From the NCBI RefSeq assembly GCF_034424375.1, contig NZ_CP139965.1:3038001-3102000 (forward strand): a stretch of 64,000 nucleotides of DNA, in the 5' to 3' direction. The notes beneath the pieces were generated by a model that saw nothing but the letters and a program-made list of their open reading frames with translations, was not told the DNA's origin and ran no database searches. The stretch is from Paraburkholderia kururiensis. Its GTDB lineage: Bacteria; Pseudomonadota; Gammaproteobacteria; Burkholderiales; Burkholderiaceae. Positions 45,447 to 54,833 of the stretch are shown in pieces. The first letter of the stretch is position 1; each line of letters starts with the position of its first letter. Position numbers and translations under genes: made by a program.

Positions 45447-47510
45447 ATGTCCGCCCGCTACCCCCTTCTCAATCGCGAACTGGGCATCCTGGGCTTCAAT
45501 GAGCGCGTGCTCGCTCAAGCCTCCGACCCCGCCGTGCCGCTTCTCGAACGGCTGCGTTTCATCTGCATCACGAGCAGCAATCTCGACGAGTTTTTCGAAG
45601 TCCGCATGGCGGGCCTGCACGAGCAGATGCGTGACAATCCGGGCGCACTCTCGCCCGACGGCATGTCGCTGCAGCACGTGTACGACCTTGTGGTCGAACG
45701 CGCCCAGAAGCTCGTGCATCGCCAGTACGCCATGCTGCACGACACCGTGCTGCCCGCGCTCGAACAGGAAGGCATCTATTTCCACGGCACCGAAGCGTGG
45801 AACGAAGCGCAGACGGAATGGGCACGCGGCTATTTCTTCGACGAACTGCTGCCCGTGCTCACGCCGATTGGACTCGACCCCGCGCATCCTTTTCCGCGCG
45901 TGCTTAACAAGAGCCTGAATTTCGTCGTCGAGCTGGAAGGCAAAGACGCCTTCGGCCGCCAGGCGATGATGGGCATCGTGCAGGCGCCGCGCGCGCTGCC
46001 GCGACTCGTACGCATGCCGCAAGAGCTTTCCGGCTTCGCCCACGGCTTCGTGCTGCTGAGCTCGCTGTTGCAGCGCTTCGTGAACGAGCTCTTTCCGAAT
46101 CTCGTCGTGCGCAGTTGCAACCAGTTCCGCATTACGCGCAACAGCGAGCTCTTCGTCGACGAAGACGAAATCACGAACCTGCGTGTTGCGCTGCAAGGCG
46201 AACTGCCGGCGCGTCACCTGGGTAACGCCGTGCGGCTCGAGGTCTCCGCCGAAACACCGCCGCATCTCGTCAAGCGCCTGCTCGATGAAAGCGCGCTCTC
46301 GGAAAAGGACTGCTATTACGTGGACGGTCCGGTGAATCTCGTGCGGCTCATGCAGTTGCCCGAAATGGTGGACCGCCCCGATCTCAAGTTCGTCCCGCAT
46401 ATTCCCGCTATCCCCTCGCAGGTCGCGGCCAGCACGAGCCTCTTCGACGTCATCGATCAGGGCGACGTGCTGCTGCATCATCCGTACGAGAGTTTTCAGC
46501 CGGTGCTGGAACTGCTGCTTCAGGCTGCTAAAGACCCGAACGTCGTCGCCATCAAGCAGACCATCTATCGGACCGGCACCGACTCGCCGCTGATGGACGC
46601 GCTGATGCAGGCCGCGCGCAACGGCAAGGAAGTGACCGTCGTCGTGGAACTGCTTGCGCGCTTCGACGAGGAAACCAACATCAACTGGGCGTCGCAGCTG
46701 GAAGCGGTGGGCGCGCACGTGGTGTACGGCGTCGTGGGCCACAAATGCCACGCGAAGATGATGCTGATCGTGCGGCGCACGCCCATCAACGGCAAGATGG
46801 TTCTCAAGCGCTACGTGCACCTGGGGACGGGCAACTACCATCCGCGCACGGCGCGCCTCTACACCGACTTCGGTTTGATGACCGCCGACCCGAAGATCTG
46901 CGAAGACGTGCACCACGTATTCCAGGAGCTGACGGGCATTGGCGGCGAACTGGCCCTGCACGACCTTTGGCAATCGCCGTTCACGCTGCACCCGCAACTG
47001 ATCCGCTCGATTCGCGCTGAAGCGGAGCACGCACGCGCGGGCAGGAAGGCGCGCATCGTCGCAAAGATGAATGCGCTGCTCGAACCGAGCGTGATCGACG
47101 AACTCTACGAAGCGTCGCAGGCCGGTGTGAAGATCGACCTCATCGTGCGCGGCGTGTGCGCGCTACAGCCCGGTGTGGAAGGACTCTCCGAGAACATCAC
47201 GGTGCGCTCTATCGTAGGCCGCTTTCTCGAGCACCATCGCATCTACTACTTCTATGCGGGCGGCGAAGAGAACGTCTACCTTTCGAGCGCGGACTGGATG
47301 GATCGCAACCTGTTCCGGCGTGTGGAAGTGGCGTTCCCCATCAAGAGCCGGCGCCTGAAACGTCGCGTGATTGCGGAAGGGCTCTCGGTGTACCTGGGGG
47401 ACAATCAGTCGGCGTGGCTCATGCAGAGCGACGGGCATTATCGCCGGCGCCGTCCCGGCAAGTCGTCGCGAAATGCGCAGTTGAGCCTGCTCGCGAAGTT
47501 CTGTTCCTGA
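45447..47510 (+). CDS. ppk: Polyphosphate kinase 1
   Basis: 687 residues from ATG 45447 ('MSARYPLLNRELGILGFNER'), the usual PPK1 start. It reversibly polymerises ATP gamma-phosphate into polyphosphate. His435 in 'GHKCHAKMM' corresponds to the autophosphorylated histidine of E. coli PPK, and His596 in 'FLEHHRIYYF' to the second essential histidine. 'ITSSNLDEFFEVRMAGL' and 'VHLGTGNYHPRTARLY' are family signatures. It is divergent from ppx, a regulatory and functional partner, and convergent with phoR. Confidence 0.97.
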   Translation: MSARYPLLNRELGILGFNERVLAQASDPAVPLLERLRFICITSSNLDEFFEVRMAGLHEQMRDNPGALSPDGMSLQHVYDLVVERAQKLVHRQYAMLHDTVLPALEQEGIYFHGTEAWNEAQTEWARGYFFDELLPVLTPIGLDPAHPFPRVLNKSLNFVVELEGKDAFGRQAMMGIVQAPRALPRLVRMPQELSGFAHGFVLLSSLLQRFVNELFPNLVVRSCNQFRITRNSELFVDEDEITNLRVALQGELPARHLGNAVRLEVSAETPPHLVKRLLDESALSEKDCYYVDGPVNLVRLMQLPEMVDRPDLKFVPHIPAIPSQVAASTSLFDVIDQGDVLLHHPYESFQPVLELLLQAAKDPNVVAIKQTIYRTGTDSPLMDALMQAARNGKEVTVVVELLARFDEETNINWASQLEAVGAHVVYGVVGHKCHAKMMLIVRRTPINGKMVLKRYVHLGTGNYHPRTARLYTDFGLMTADPKICEDVHHVFQELTGIGGELALHDLWQSPFTLHPQLIRSIRAEAEHARAGRKARIVAKMNALLEPSVIDELYEASQAGVKIDLIVRGVCALQPGVEGLSENITVRSIVGRFLEHHRIYYFYAGGEENVYLSSADWMDRNLFRRVEVAFPIKSRRLKRRVIAEGLSVYLGDNQSAWLMQSDGHYRRRRPGKSSRNAQLSLLAKFCS

Positions 47511-47520
47511 GTCCCGGAAG

Positions 47521-47549
47521 TTGAAGGGCCGGCATCGTGCCGGCCTCAA
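47521..47549. terminator. Hairpin between convergent ppk and phoR
   Basis: GGCCGGCA-TCG-TGCCGGCC, extended by TTGA/TCAA, forms a stable stem. The T-tracts are poor on both sides, so termination may be partial. Confidence 0.5.
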
Positions 47550-47598
47550 TTGCTCGCTTCCTCCGCCTATCTCTGTCGCCGCGCTCAGGCGAATCCGC

Positions 47599-48912
47599 TC
47601 AAGCCGCAGTGGTCTGGCAGCGCGCCGTACGCGCTGCAGGGAACCGCACGGTGAACTTGCTGCCGCGCCCTTCCTCGCTCTTCACTTCAAGCTGTGCATC
47701 GTGCCGTTGCAGCACATGCTTGACGATGGCGAGCCCCAGACCCGTGCCGCCCGTGTCGCGCGAACGGCTGCGGTCCACGCGATAGAAGCGCTCGGTCAGG
47801 CGTGGAATGTCGGCAGCGGGAATACCGAGTCCACTGTCCGTCACCGAAAACACGGCGCTATTGCCTTCCCTGTGCCAGTTGACGTGCACCTTGCCCCCGT
47901 CCGGCGTGTAGCGGATCGCGTTCATGACGAGATTGCCGAGCGCGCTCAGAATCTCGGTTTCCGCGCCCTTCACCGTGAGCCCTTCGTCGATGTCGTACGT
48001 GATGCGATGCCGGTCTTCGGAGAGCGTGCTGGCATCGTCGCGTACGTGCCGCAACACGGCCGACATGTCGACAACCCGATCGCCCGGCGGCTTCGCTTCG
48101 CCTTCTAGCTTCGCGAGCACGAGCAGGTCCGTCACGATGTGACGCATGCGCGAGGCCTGCTGCTCCATCATGTCGAGATAGCGTGCGCGTTCGGACTCGC
48201 TGAGCGGCAGTTCGCGCATCGTTTCGAGAAAGCCCGACAGTACCGTGAGCGGCGTCTTCAGTTCGTGGGACACGTTGGCCACGAAATCGCGGCGCATCGA
48301 ATCCGTGCGTTCGAGTTCGGTGATGTCCTGCGAAAGCACGAGCTTGCGGTTCTCGCCGTACGGAAACACCTGCACCGACAGCACGTTCTGCCGCTTTTCG
48401 CCCATGCCGCGCATGATCAGCATCTCGTCGTACTGCTGCGAGTTCAGATAGCGGACAAACTCGGGCTGTCGCACGAGATGCGTGATGTGCTGGCGCAGGT
48501 CGCGCTTCGCGTCCAGTCCGAAATGCACTTCGGCGATCGCGTTGCACCATTCGATCTGGTCGTGGTCGTCGAGCATGGCCACGCCGTTTGGCGACGCCTG
48601 GATCGCCTGGATGAAGCGCGAATGCTGCTGTTCCACCTGGCGCACCTGCGCATGCCAGCGCTTGGCGAGCTTGTGCAGCCGGTAATAGATTTCGCCCCAC
48701 ACGCCCGGCGCGCTCGGTACCTCGCCGTACACGGGCGCATCGAGCAGCCGCCAGAGCTGCTGCTTGTGAAACGTGCTGAAGAAGCCCTGCGCGAGCAACA
48801 CGATGACCGCGAGAATCAAGGCCGCCTTGATGCCGAAGAACGCGCCGACGCCTGCACACAGCACAGCCAGCAACACGACCGACACGATGGAGCGCACCCA
48901 GATGATGTTCAT
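47599..48912 (-). CDS. phoR: Phosphate regulon sensor kinase PhoR
   Basis: 437 residues. Two closely spaced N-terminal membrane segments (about 5-50) with almost no periplasmic loop, a PAS domain (about 95-200), the HisKA box 'VANVSHELKTPLTVL' with His216, and a HATPase with 'GLGIPAADIPRLTERFY' and 'GTGLGLAIVKHVL'. It phosphorylates PhoB when phosphate is scarce and receives its signal through PstSCAB-PhoU. It is the last gene of the pst-phoU-phoB-phoR order. Confidence 0.96.
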   Translation of the reverse strand: MNIIWVRSIVSVVLLAVLCAGVGAFFGIKAALILAVIVLLAQGFFSTFHKQQLWRLLDAPVYGEVPSAPGVWGEIYYRLHKLAKRWHAQVRQVEQQHSRFIQAIQASPNGVAMLDDHDQIEWCNAIAEVHFGLDAKRDLRQHITHLVRQPEFVRYLNSQQYDEMLIMRGMGEKRQNVLSVQVFPYGENRKLVLSQDITELERTDSMRRDFVANVSHELKTPLTVLSGFLETMRELPLSESERARYLDMMEQQASRMRHIVTDLLVLAKLEGEAKPPGDRVVDMSAVLRHVRDDASTLSEDRHRITYDIDEGLTVKGAETEILSALGNLVMNAIRYTPDGGKVHVNWHREGNSAVFSVTDSGLGIPAADIPRLTERFYRVDRSRSRDTGGTGLGLAIVKHVLQRHDAQLEVKSEEGRGSKFTVRFPAARTARCQTTAA

Positions 48913-49058
48913 GGATGTAGCGATGGGAAAGCGTTACGCGCAACACGTCCGCGCGAAGAAACGGCGGAGTGCCGTCACGCGCTCCGCCGGGTTGTCGTTC
49001 TGATTATAGGGGTACGCCCCGGCGGTACGTCTCTACCCGCCGGCACCGCGAGCTTCCT

Positions 49059-49760
49059 TCAGGCGCTCTTCGCAAGACGGTAGCCGCTGCCGCGCACCGT
49101 CTCGATCATGGCGTCGCAGCCCGCCGGCTTGAGCGCGGCCCGCAGACGCTTGATATGGACATCCACGGTGCGCTCTTCGACGAACACGTGATCGCCCCAC
49201 ACCTGGTCGAGCAACTGCGTGCGGCTGTGCACGCGCTCCGGATGCGTCATGAAGAAATGCAGCAGACGGAATTCGGTGGGGCCGAGGTCGAGCTTGATTT
49301 CGCTGCCGTCCGAATGCGCCGCCACACGATGCGTGGCGGGATCGAGCTTGAGACCGTTGATCGCCACCACGTCCTCGGTGAGCTGCGGCGCGCGACGGCG
49401 CAGCACCGCCTTGATGCGCGCCATCAGTTCCTTCGGCGAGAACGGCTTGGTCACGTAGTCGTCCGCGCCGATCTCGAGGCCGAGCACCTTGTCCTGCTCG
49501 TCGCCACGCGCCGTCAGCATGATGATGGGGATGTGTCTCGTGCGCTCGTTGTTGCGCAGATCGCGGGCGAAAGCGATGCCCGACTTGCCCGGCAACATCC
49601 AGTCGAGCAGGATCAGATCCGGCAGCACGTCGCTGATCAGGTTCTGCGCCTGCTCCGCGTTGTACGCGCGAATCGGGCAATGGCCCGCATGCTGGAGGTT
49701 CACCGAAATAAGCTCGGAAATCGCGGGTTCGTCTTCGATGACAAGAATGCTGCTAGGCAT
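49059..49760 (-). CDS. phoB: Phosphate regulon response regulator PhoB
   Basis: 233 residues from ATG 49760 (GAGGTG upstream; GTG 49766 is possible). Receiver domain with acidic pocket Glu9/Asp10, phospho-acceptor Asp53 ('LILLDWMLPG') and Lys near 'YVTKPFSP', followed by an OmpR-type winged helix with 'ERTVDVHIKRLRAAL' and 'ETVRGSGYRL'. It binds Pho boxes, one of which lies in front of pstS. Confidence 0.97.
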   Translation of the reverse strand: MPSSILVIEDEPAISELISVNLQHAGHCPIRAYNAEQAQNLISDVLPDLILLDWMLPGKSGIAFARDLRNNERTRHIPIIMLTARGDEQDKVLGLEIGADDYVTKPFSPKELMARIKAVLRRRAPQLTEDVVAINGLKLDPATHRVAAHSDGSEIKLDLGPTEFRLLHFFMTHPERVHSRTQLLDQVWGDHVFVEERTVDVHIKRLRAALKPAGCDAMIETVRGSGYRLAKSA

Positions 49761-49789
49761 CGGCACCTCGTGACCTTTACGAAAGAGAG

Positions 49790-50494
49790 TTAGCTGAGCG
49801 CTTCGCGTTCGAGCGCGTCGCGCGACTTGTGCCGCACGTCGGTGCCCTTCACGATGTAGATGATGAATTCCGCGATGTTCTTGGCGTGGTCGCCGATCCG
49901 CTCGATCGCCTTCGCGATGAACAGGAATTCAAGGCCCGCGCTGATGGTGCGCGGATCTTCCATCATGTACGTCACGAGCTTGCGCACGAACGCGCGGAAT
50001 TCTTCGTCGATCGCCTTGTCGTCGCGCACGATCTGCGCGGCGGCCACGGTGTCGAGACGCGCGAATGCGTCGAGCGCGCGGCGCAGGATCGAGACGGCCA
50101 TCTCGCCCGAGACCTTGATCTCGGCGATGTTGACCGTGCGCGAGGCGCCGTCTTCAGTCAGGCGCTTGAGGCGCTTGGCGATCTTTTCCGCTTCGTCGCC
50201 GGCGCGCTCGAGGTTCGTGATGGTCTTCGAAATGGCGAGCAGCAGACGCAGATCGCGTGCGGCCGGCTGGCGGCGCGCGATGATGTTGCTGCACTCTTCG
50301 TCGATTTCGATTTCCATCGTGTTCACGCGCTCTTCGTTCGTGATCACCTGGTCGGCGATCTCGGTGTCGAACGCGTTGAGCGCCTGCATGGCGTGGACGA
50401 TCTGCGATTCCACGAGGCCGCCCATTTCGAGCACCTTCGATGAAACGAGGTTCAGGTCGGCGTCGAACTGGCTGGAGAGATGTTTGTCGGACAT
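49790..50494 (-). CDS. phoU: PhoU, phosphate signalling protein
   Basis: 234 residues from ATG 50494 (GAGGAG upstream). Two PhoU three-helix repeats, each with the acidic metal-binding E/DxxxD pattern ('NLERAGDEAEKIAKR' and 'AIERIGDHAKNIAEF'). It joins the PstSCAB transporter to PhoR and keeps PhoB inactive when phosphate is ample. Confidence 0.97.
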   Translation of the reverse strand: MSDKHLSSQFDADLNLVSSKVLEMGGLVESQIVHAMQALNAFDTEIADQVITNEERVNTMEIEIDEECSNIIARRQPAARDLRLLLAISKTITNLERAGDEAEKIAKRLKRLTEDGASRTVNIAEIKVSGEMAVSILRRALDAFARLDTVAAAQIVRDDKAIDEEFRAFVRKLVTYMMEDPRTISAGLEFLFIAKAIERIGDHAKNIAEFIIYIVKGTDVRHKSRDALEREALS

Positions 50495-50519
50495 GTCGTG
50501 CTCCTCACGGCGGCGGGAA

Positions 50520-51368
50520 TCAGCCGAAACGGCCGGTGATGTAGTCTTCCGTTTCCTTGCGGACCGGCTTGATGAAGATCTTCTCGGTGTCGCCGAATTC
50601 AATCAGTTCTCCGAGATACATGTACGCCGTGTAGTCCGAACAACGCGCGGCCTGCTGCATGTTGTGCGTGACGATCACGACCGTGTAGTCGCTCTTCAGT
50701 TCGGCAATCAGCTCTTCGATGCGGCCCGTGGAGATCGGATCGAGCGCCGAGCACGGTTCGTCGAGCAGCAGCACTTCGGGGCGAATGGCGATGCCGCGCG
50801 CGATGCACAGGCGCTGCTGCTGGCCGCCCGAGAGGCCGTAACCGCTCTGCCCCAGCTTGTCCTTCACTTCGCTCCACAGCGCGGCCTTCGTGAGCGCCCA
50901 TTCGACGCGGTCGTCCATTTCGGAGCGCGAGAGCGTTTCGAACATCTTCACGCCGAACGCGATGTTGTCGTAGATCGACATCGGAAACGGCGTCGGCTTC
51001 TGGAACACCATGCCGATGCGCGCGCGCAAGAGCGAGATGTCGCGCTTCGTGGTGAGCAGGTTCTCGCCGTCCATCAGGATTTCGCCTTCGGCGCGCTGCT
51101 CCGGATAGAGCGCGTACATCTTGTTGAACGTACGCAGCAGCGTGGACTTGCCGCAACCCGACGGGCCGATGAACGCGGTCACCTTGCCTTCGGGAATGCT
51201 CAGGTTGATGTTCTTCAGCGCGTGGTATTTGCCGTAGAAGAAGTTCAGGTCCTTGACCTCGATCTTCGATGCACCCATCGGCTTCGCGTGCGTGCCCTGG
51301 GCGGGATCCATGCCAGCAGGCGTCGTGGCACGGCCATCGGTGTTCAGGTGAGTCTCTGCCATGTTCAT
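50520..51368 (-). CDS. pstB: PstB, phosphate ABC transporter ATPase
   Basis: 282 residues from ATG 51368 (CGGAG upstream). Walker A 'GPSGCGKST', signature 'LSGGQQQRLCIARG', Walker B 'VLLLDEPCSALDP' and the H-loop 'VTHNMQQAAR' are all intact. A 30-residue N-terminal extension precedes the usual PstB core. It powers high-affinity phosphate uptake with PstA/PstC. Confidence 0.97.
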   Translation of the reverse strand: MNMAETHLNTDGRATTPAGMDPAQGTHAKPMGASKIEVKDLNFFYGKYHALKNINLSIPEGKVTAFIGPSGCGKSTLLRTFNKMYALYPEQRAEGEILMDGENLLTTKRDISLLRARIGMVFQKPTPFPMSIYDNIAFGVKMFETLSRSEMDDRVEWALTKAALWSEVKDKLGQSGYGLSGGQQQRLCIARGIAIRPEVLLLDEPCSALDPISTGRIEELIAELKSDYTVVIVTHNMQQAARCSDYTAYMYLGELIEFGDTEKIFIKPVRKETEDYITGRFG

Positions 51369-51383
51369 CGGATTGCTCCGCCC

Positions 51384-52280
51384 TTACTTTTTCGAAAAGA
51401 CCGTGCGTGCGAGGATGTTGAGTCCCAGCACCCCGAGCGTAATCAGGAAAACGCCTGCCCACGCGAGTGACTGCCACTGCGCGAACGGGCTCATCGCGAA
51501 CTTGAAGATGGTGACCGGAAGGTTCGCCATCGGCTGGTTCATGTCCCAAGAGAAGAACTGGTTCGACAGCGCCGTGAAGAGCAGCGGCGCCGTTTCGCCG
51601 GCAATGCGGGCAACGGCCAGCAGCACGCCGGTGATGATGCCCGCCACCGACGCCTTCAGCGTAATCGACATCACCATCTTCCACTTGGGCGTGCCCAGTG
51701 CGAAGGCTGCCTCGCGCAGTGCGTTCGGCACGAGCTTCAGCATGTTCTCGGTCGTGCGGATCACGATGGGAATCTGCAGCAGCGCGAGCGAGATCACGCC
51801 GGCCCAGCCGCTGAAGTGCCCCATCTTCGCCACGGCGAGCGCGTAGACGAAGAGGCCCACCACGATGGACGGCGCCGACAGCAGGATGTCGTTGATGAAG
51901 CGCGTGACGCTCGCAAGCCAGCTCTTCTGGCCGTATTCGGCCAGATACACGCCGGCGAGAATGCCGATCGGCGTGCCCACGAACGTCGCGATCACGACGA
52001 GCATCAGGCTGCCCACGATCGCGTTGGCAAGACCGCCGCCGTCGGTATTCGGCGGCGGTGTGGATTGCGTGAAGAGCTGCACTGAGAGCCCGCCCACGCC
52101 GAGCTGCAGCGTCGTGAAGAGAATCCACACGAGCCAGAGCAGGCCGAACGCCATGGCCGCGAGCGAGAGCGTGAGCGCGATGGCGTTGACGGTGCGGCGG
52201 CGGCTTTGCAGCCGTGCGCGCATCACTTCCAGCTTTTCGCCGTAGATGGCGCCCGGTATTTTCATATGCGATTCGCTCAT
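51384..52280 (-). CDS. pstA: PstA, phosphate ABC transporter permease
   Basis: 298 residues with six predicted membrane spans and the ABC permease EAA-like loop 'ALREAAFALGTPKWKMVM'. The start ATG 52280 overlaps the pstC stop by four bases. It forms the phosphate channel with PstC. Confidence 0.97.
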   Translation of the reverse strand: MSESHMKIPGAIYGEKLEVMRARLQSRRRTVNAIALTLSLAAMAFGLLWLVWILFTTLQLGVGGLSVQLFTQSTPPPNTDGGGLANAIVGSLMLVVIATFVGTPIGILAGVYLAEYGQKSWLASVTRFINDILLSAPSIVVGLFVYALAVAKMGHFSGWAGVISLALLQIPIVIRTTENMLKLVPNALREAAFALGTPKWKMVMSITLKASVAGIITGVLLAVARIAGETAPLLFTALSNQFFSWDMNQPMANLPVTIFKFAMSPFAQWQSLAWAGVFLITLGVLGLNILARTVFSKK

Positions 52281-53281
52281 GACCGACCACCCTCCGCTTT
52301 TTCGAGGCGCAGCAGCAGGAGCTTCGAGATCGCGAGCACGATGAAAGTGATCACGAACAGGATCAGACCGAGTTCCATGAGCGCGGACGTATGCAGGCCC
52401 GGGCTGGCTTCGGCGAACTCGTTGGCAAGCGCTGAGGTGATGCTGTTGCCGGGCGAGAACAGCGAGACGTTGTCGAGCAGATTGGTGTTACCGATCACGA
52501 ACGTCACGGCCATCGTTTCACCGAGCGCGCGGCCGAGGCCCAGCATCACGCCGCCGATCACGCCGGACTTGGTGAACGGCAGCACGATCTTCCACATGAC
52601 TTCCCACGTCGTGCAGCCGATGCCATATGCCGACTCCTTGAGCAGCACGGGCGTCACTTCGAACACGTCGCGCATCACCGAGGCGATGTACGGAATGATC
52701 ATGATGGCGAGGATCACGCCCGCGCACAGAATGCCGATGCCGATGGGCGCGCCCTGGAACAGCGCGCCGACGATGGGAATGCCGCCGAGCAACGTGCCGA
52801 GCGGCTTTTCGAACCATCCGGCGAAGATCGGCGCGAACACGAGCAAGCCCCACATGCCGTAGACGATCGACGGAATGGCGGCCAGCAATTCGATGGCGAT
52901 GCCAAGCGGCCGACGCAGCCAGGCAGGCGACAGCTCGGTCAGGAAAAGCGCGATGCCGAAGCTCACAGGCACCGCGATGATGAGCGCGATCAGCGAGGTC
53001 GCGATGGTGCCGTAGATGGGCACGAGCGCGCCGAACTGCTCAGAAGGGGGATCCCACTCGGCGGTCCAGAGAAAGCGCAGGCCGAACTTCTCGATGGTCG
53101 GCATCGACGAAACGATCAGCGACACAATAATGCCGCCGAGCAACAGTAACGTGACGATAGCCGCGAGGCGGGTCAGGCTGCCGAAGATGACGTCGCCGAG
53201 GGGGCTGGGCGCCTTCTGCTGCGCCGAACCTCCTGGCGGAGCCGGGCGGGCGACGCCGGGCGCGAGTTGGATGTCGGACAT
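52277..53281 (-). CDS. pstC: PstC, phosphate ABC transporter permease
   Basis: 334 residues from ATG 53281. It has a long cytosolic N-terminus (about 35 residues), several membrane spans and the EAA-like loop 'LLKESAYGIGCTTWEVMW'. It is partner to PstA. It lies 175 bases after pstS with a stable hairpin in the gap. Confidence 0.96.
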   Translation of the reverse strand: MSDIQLAPGVARPAPPGGSAQQKAPSPLGDVIFGSLTRLAAIVTLLLLGGIIVSLIVSSMPTIEKFGLRFLWTAEWDPPSEQFGALVPIYGTIATSLIALIIAVPVSFGIALFLTELSPAWLRRPLGIAIELLAAIPSIVYGMWGLLVFAPIFAGWFEKPLGTLLGGIPIVGALFQGAPIGIGILCAGVILAIMIIPYIASVMRDVFEVTPVLLKESAYGIGCTTWEVMWKIVLPFTKSGVIGGVMLGLGRALGETMAVTFVIGNTNLLDNVSLFSPGNSITSALANEFAEASPGLHTSALMELGLILFVITFIVLAISKLLLLRLEKAEGGRS

Positions 53282-53414
53282 GTTGGCCTGTTTCAGAAGC
53301 CGCCCGGCGACGCTTGGCGTCGGCGTGCAGCCAGGTAAAGACTGGCATGAGGAAACCGCAAGCCGCCTCGTCCCGAAACCCGGGGCGAAGCGGCGCACAC
53401 AACCGGATCGCGAA

Positions 53415-53436
53415 GGCTGCGCCACACGGCGCAGCC
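53415..53436 (-). other. pstS-pstC intercistronic hairpin
   Basis: GGCTGCGCC and GGCGCAGCC form a perfect 9-base stem with a 4-base loop, about 20 bases after the pstS stop. There is no T-tract, so it more likely stabilises pstS mRNA or causes partial termination than ends the operon. Confidence 0.7.
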
Positions 53437-53456
53437 TCTGGGCCGGCGTTGACGAC

Positions 53457-54488
53457 TTACTCGGCGATAGCCTTGCCGGAAGCGTCCTTCACCTTCGTCT
53501 TCCACTGCGTACGGATTTCGCTCACGACCGACGCCGGCAGCGAGATGTAGTCGAGCTGATCCGCTGCTTCCGTGCCGTTCTTGAATGCCCAGTCGAAGAA
53601 CTTCAGCGTTTCCTTGCCGCTATCCGGCTTGTCTTGCGCCGTATGCACCAGCACGAACGTCGCGCCGACGACCGGCCATGCTTCCTTGCCCGGTTCGTTG
53701 GTCAGGATCTGGTAGAACGACTTCTTCCAGTCGGCGCTGGCGGCGGCTGCCTTGAACGTCTCGGTCGACGGTTCGACGACCGCGCCCGACGCATTCTTCA
53801 ATGCAGCATAGGTCATGTGGTTCTGCTTCGCATAGGCCCACTCGACATAACCGATCGAGCCCGGCAGACGCTGCACGAAGGCCGCGACGCCGTCGTTGCC
53901 CTTGCCGCCCGTACCGACCGGCCAGTTCACCGTCGTACCTTCGCCCACCTTCGACTTCCACTCGGCGTTCACCTTCGAGAGGTAGTCGGTCCAGATGAAG
54001 CTCGTGCCCGAACCGTCGGCGCGGCGCACCACGGCGATGTCGAGATCCGGCAGCTTGACCTTCGGATTCAGTGCGGCGATGGCCGGATCATTCCACTTTT
54101 TGATCTTGCCGAGGTAGATGTCGCCCAGCACTTCGCCCGACAGAACGAGTTCGCCGGCCTTCACGCCCGGCACGTTGATCGCCGGCACGACGCCGCCCAC
54201 CACCGTCGGGAACTGGAAGAGGCCTTGCTTCTCGAGTTCGTCGTCCTTCAGGGGAGCGTCCGAACCGGCGAAGTCGACCGTCTTCGCGATGATCTGCTTG
54301 ATACCGCCCGACGAACCGATGCCTTGATAGTTGACCTTGCCGCCGCCCGACTTCTGGTAGGCGTCAGCCCACTTCGTGTAGATGGGTGCTGCGAAGGTGC
54401 TGCCCGCGCCGGTGATGTCGGTAGCATGTGCGGCGATCGCGAAGAGCGCGCCAGCAATGCCAGCAAGCGCGGTTTGCATCAATTTCAT
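53457..54488 (-). CDS. pstS: PstS, periplasmic phosphate-binding protein
   Basis: 343 residues from ATG 54488 with GGAGG upstream. Signal peptide ending 'FAIAAHA'; mature start 'TDITGAGSTFAAPIYTKW', with the phosphate-binding serine/threonine loop. 'RRADGSGTSFIWTDYL' is the second phosphate loop. It delivers phosphate to PstCA. First gene of the operon, with a Pho box about 80 bases upstream. Confidence 0.97.
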   Translation of the reverse strand: MKLMQTALAGIAGALFAIAAHATDITGAGSTFAAPIYTKWADAYQKSGGGKVNYQGIGSSGGIKQIIAKTVDFAGSDAPLKDDELEKQGLFQFPTVVGGVVPAINVPGVKAGELVLSGEVLGDIYLGKIKKWNDPAIAALNPKVKLPDLDIAVVRRADGSGTSFIWTDYLSKVNAEWKSKVGEGTTVNWPVGTGGKGNDGVAAFVQRLPGSIGYVEWAYAKQNHMTYAALKNASGAVVEPSTETFKAAAASADWKKSFYQILTNEPGKEAWPVVGATFVLVHTAQDKPDSGKETLKFFDWAFKNGTEAADQLDYISLPASVVSEIRTQWKTKVKDASGKAIAE

Positions 54489-54833
54489 TGAGACCTCCAG
54501 TGGTGTGAGCGGATGACACAACACCGCGAAGCTTAGGGTCTCTTTATGACAGTAATGTGACCTTGCGTGAAAGTCACATGACAGTCTTATTACCAGGTGA
54601 AAGGGAGGGCGTGCCGTTAAGCGGGCGCCTCATTTGGCGGCTACGTGACGCCGAGCCAGGCGCAGCAAGGCTTTTGCCGGCAAGCGGGCCGCGACGCGAA
54701 CGTTTGCGCGGGCTGAAGGGTGAGTGCAATGTCGCCGCGAATCGTACACAAAGTTGGTGCAGCGGGAGCGACGCCGCGGCGGCATCGTGCCGCGCGGCGC
54801 TCGGGTATTCGGCCTGCCTCGGCCGATGGATGA
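54489..54833. other. Intergenic region pstS-glmM
   Basis: No gene is seen. It contains the Pho box and probable pstS promoter. A GC-rich imperfect hairpin near 54763-54802, just after glmM, lacks a T-tract. Confidence 0.6.
54546..54584 (-). promoter_or_regulatory. Pho box of the pst operon
   Basis: On the minus strand CTGTCAT-GTGA-CTTTCAC (54567-54584) has the two 7-base repeats of the Pho consensus 11 bases apart. A further CTGTCAT lies at 54546-54552. PhoB binding here would activate pstS. Confidence 0.85.
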
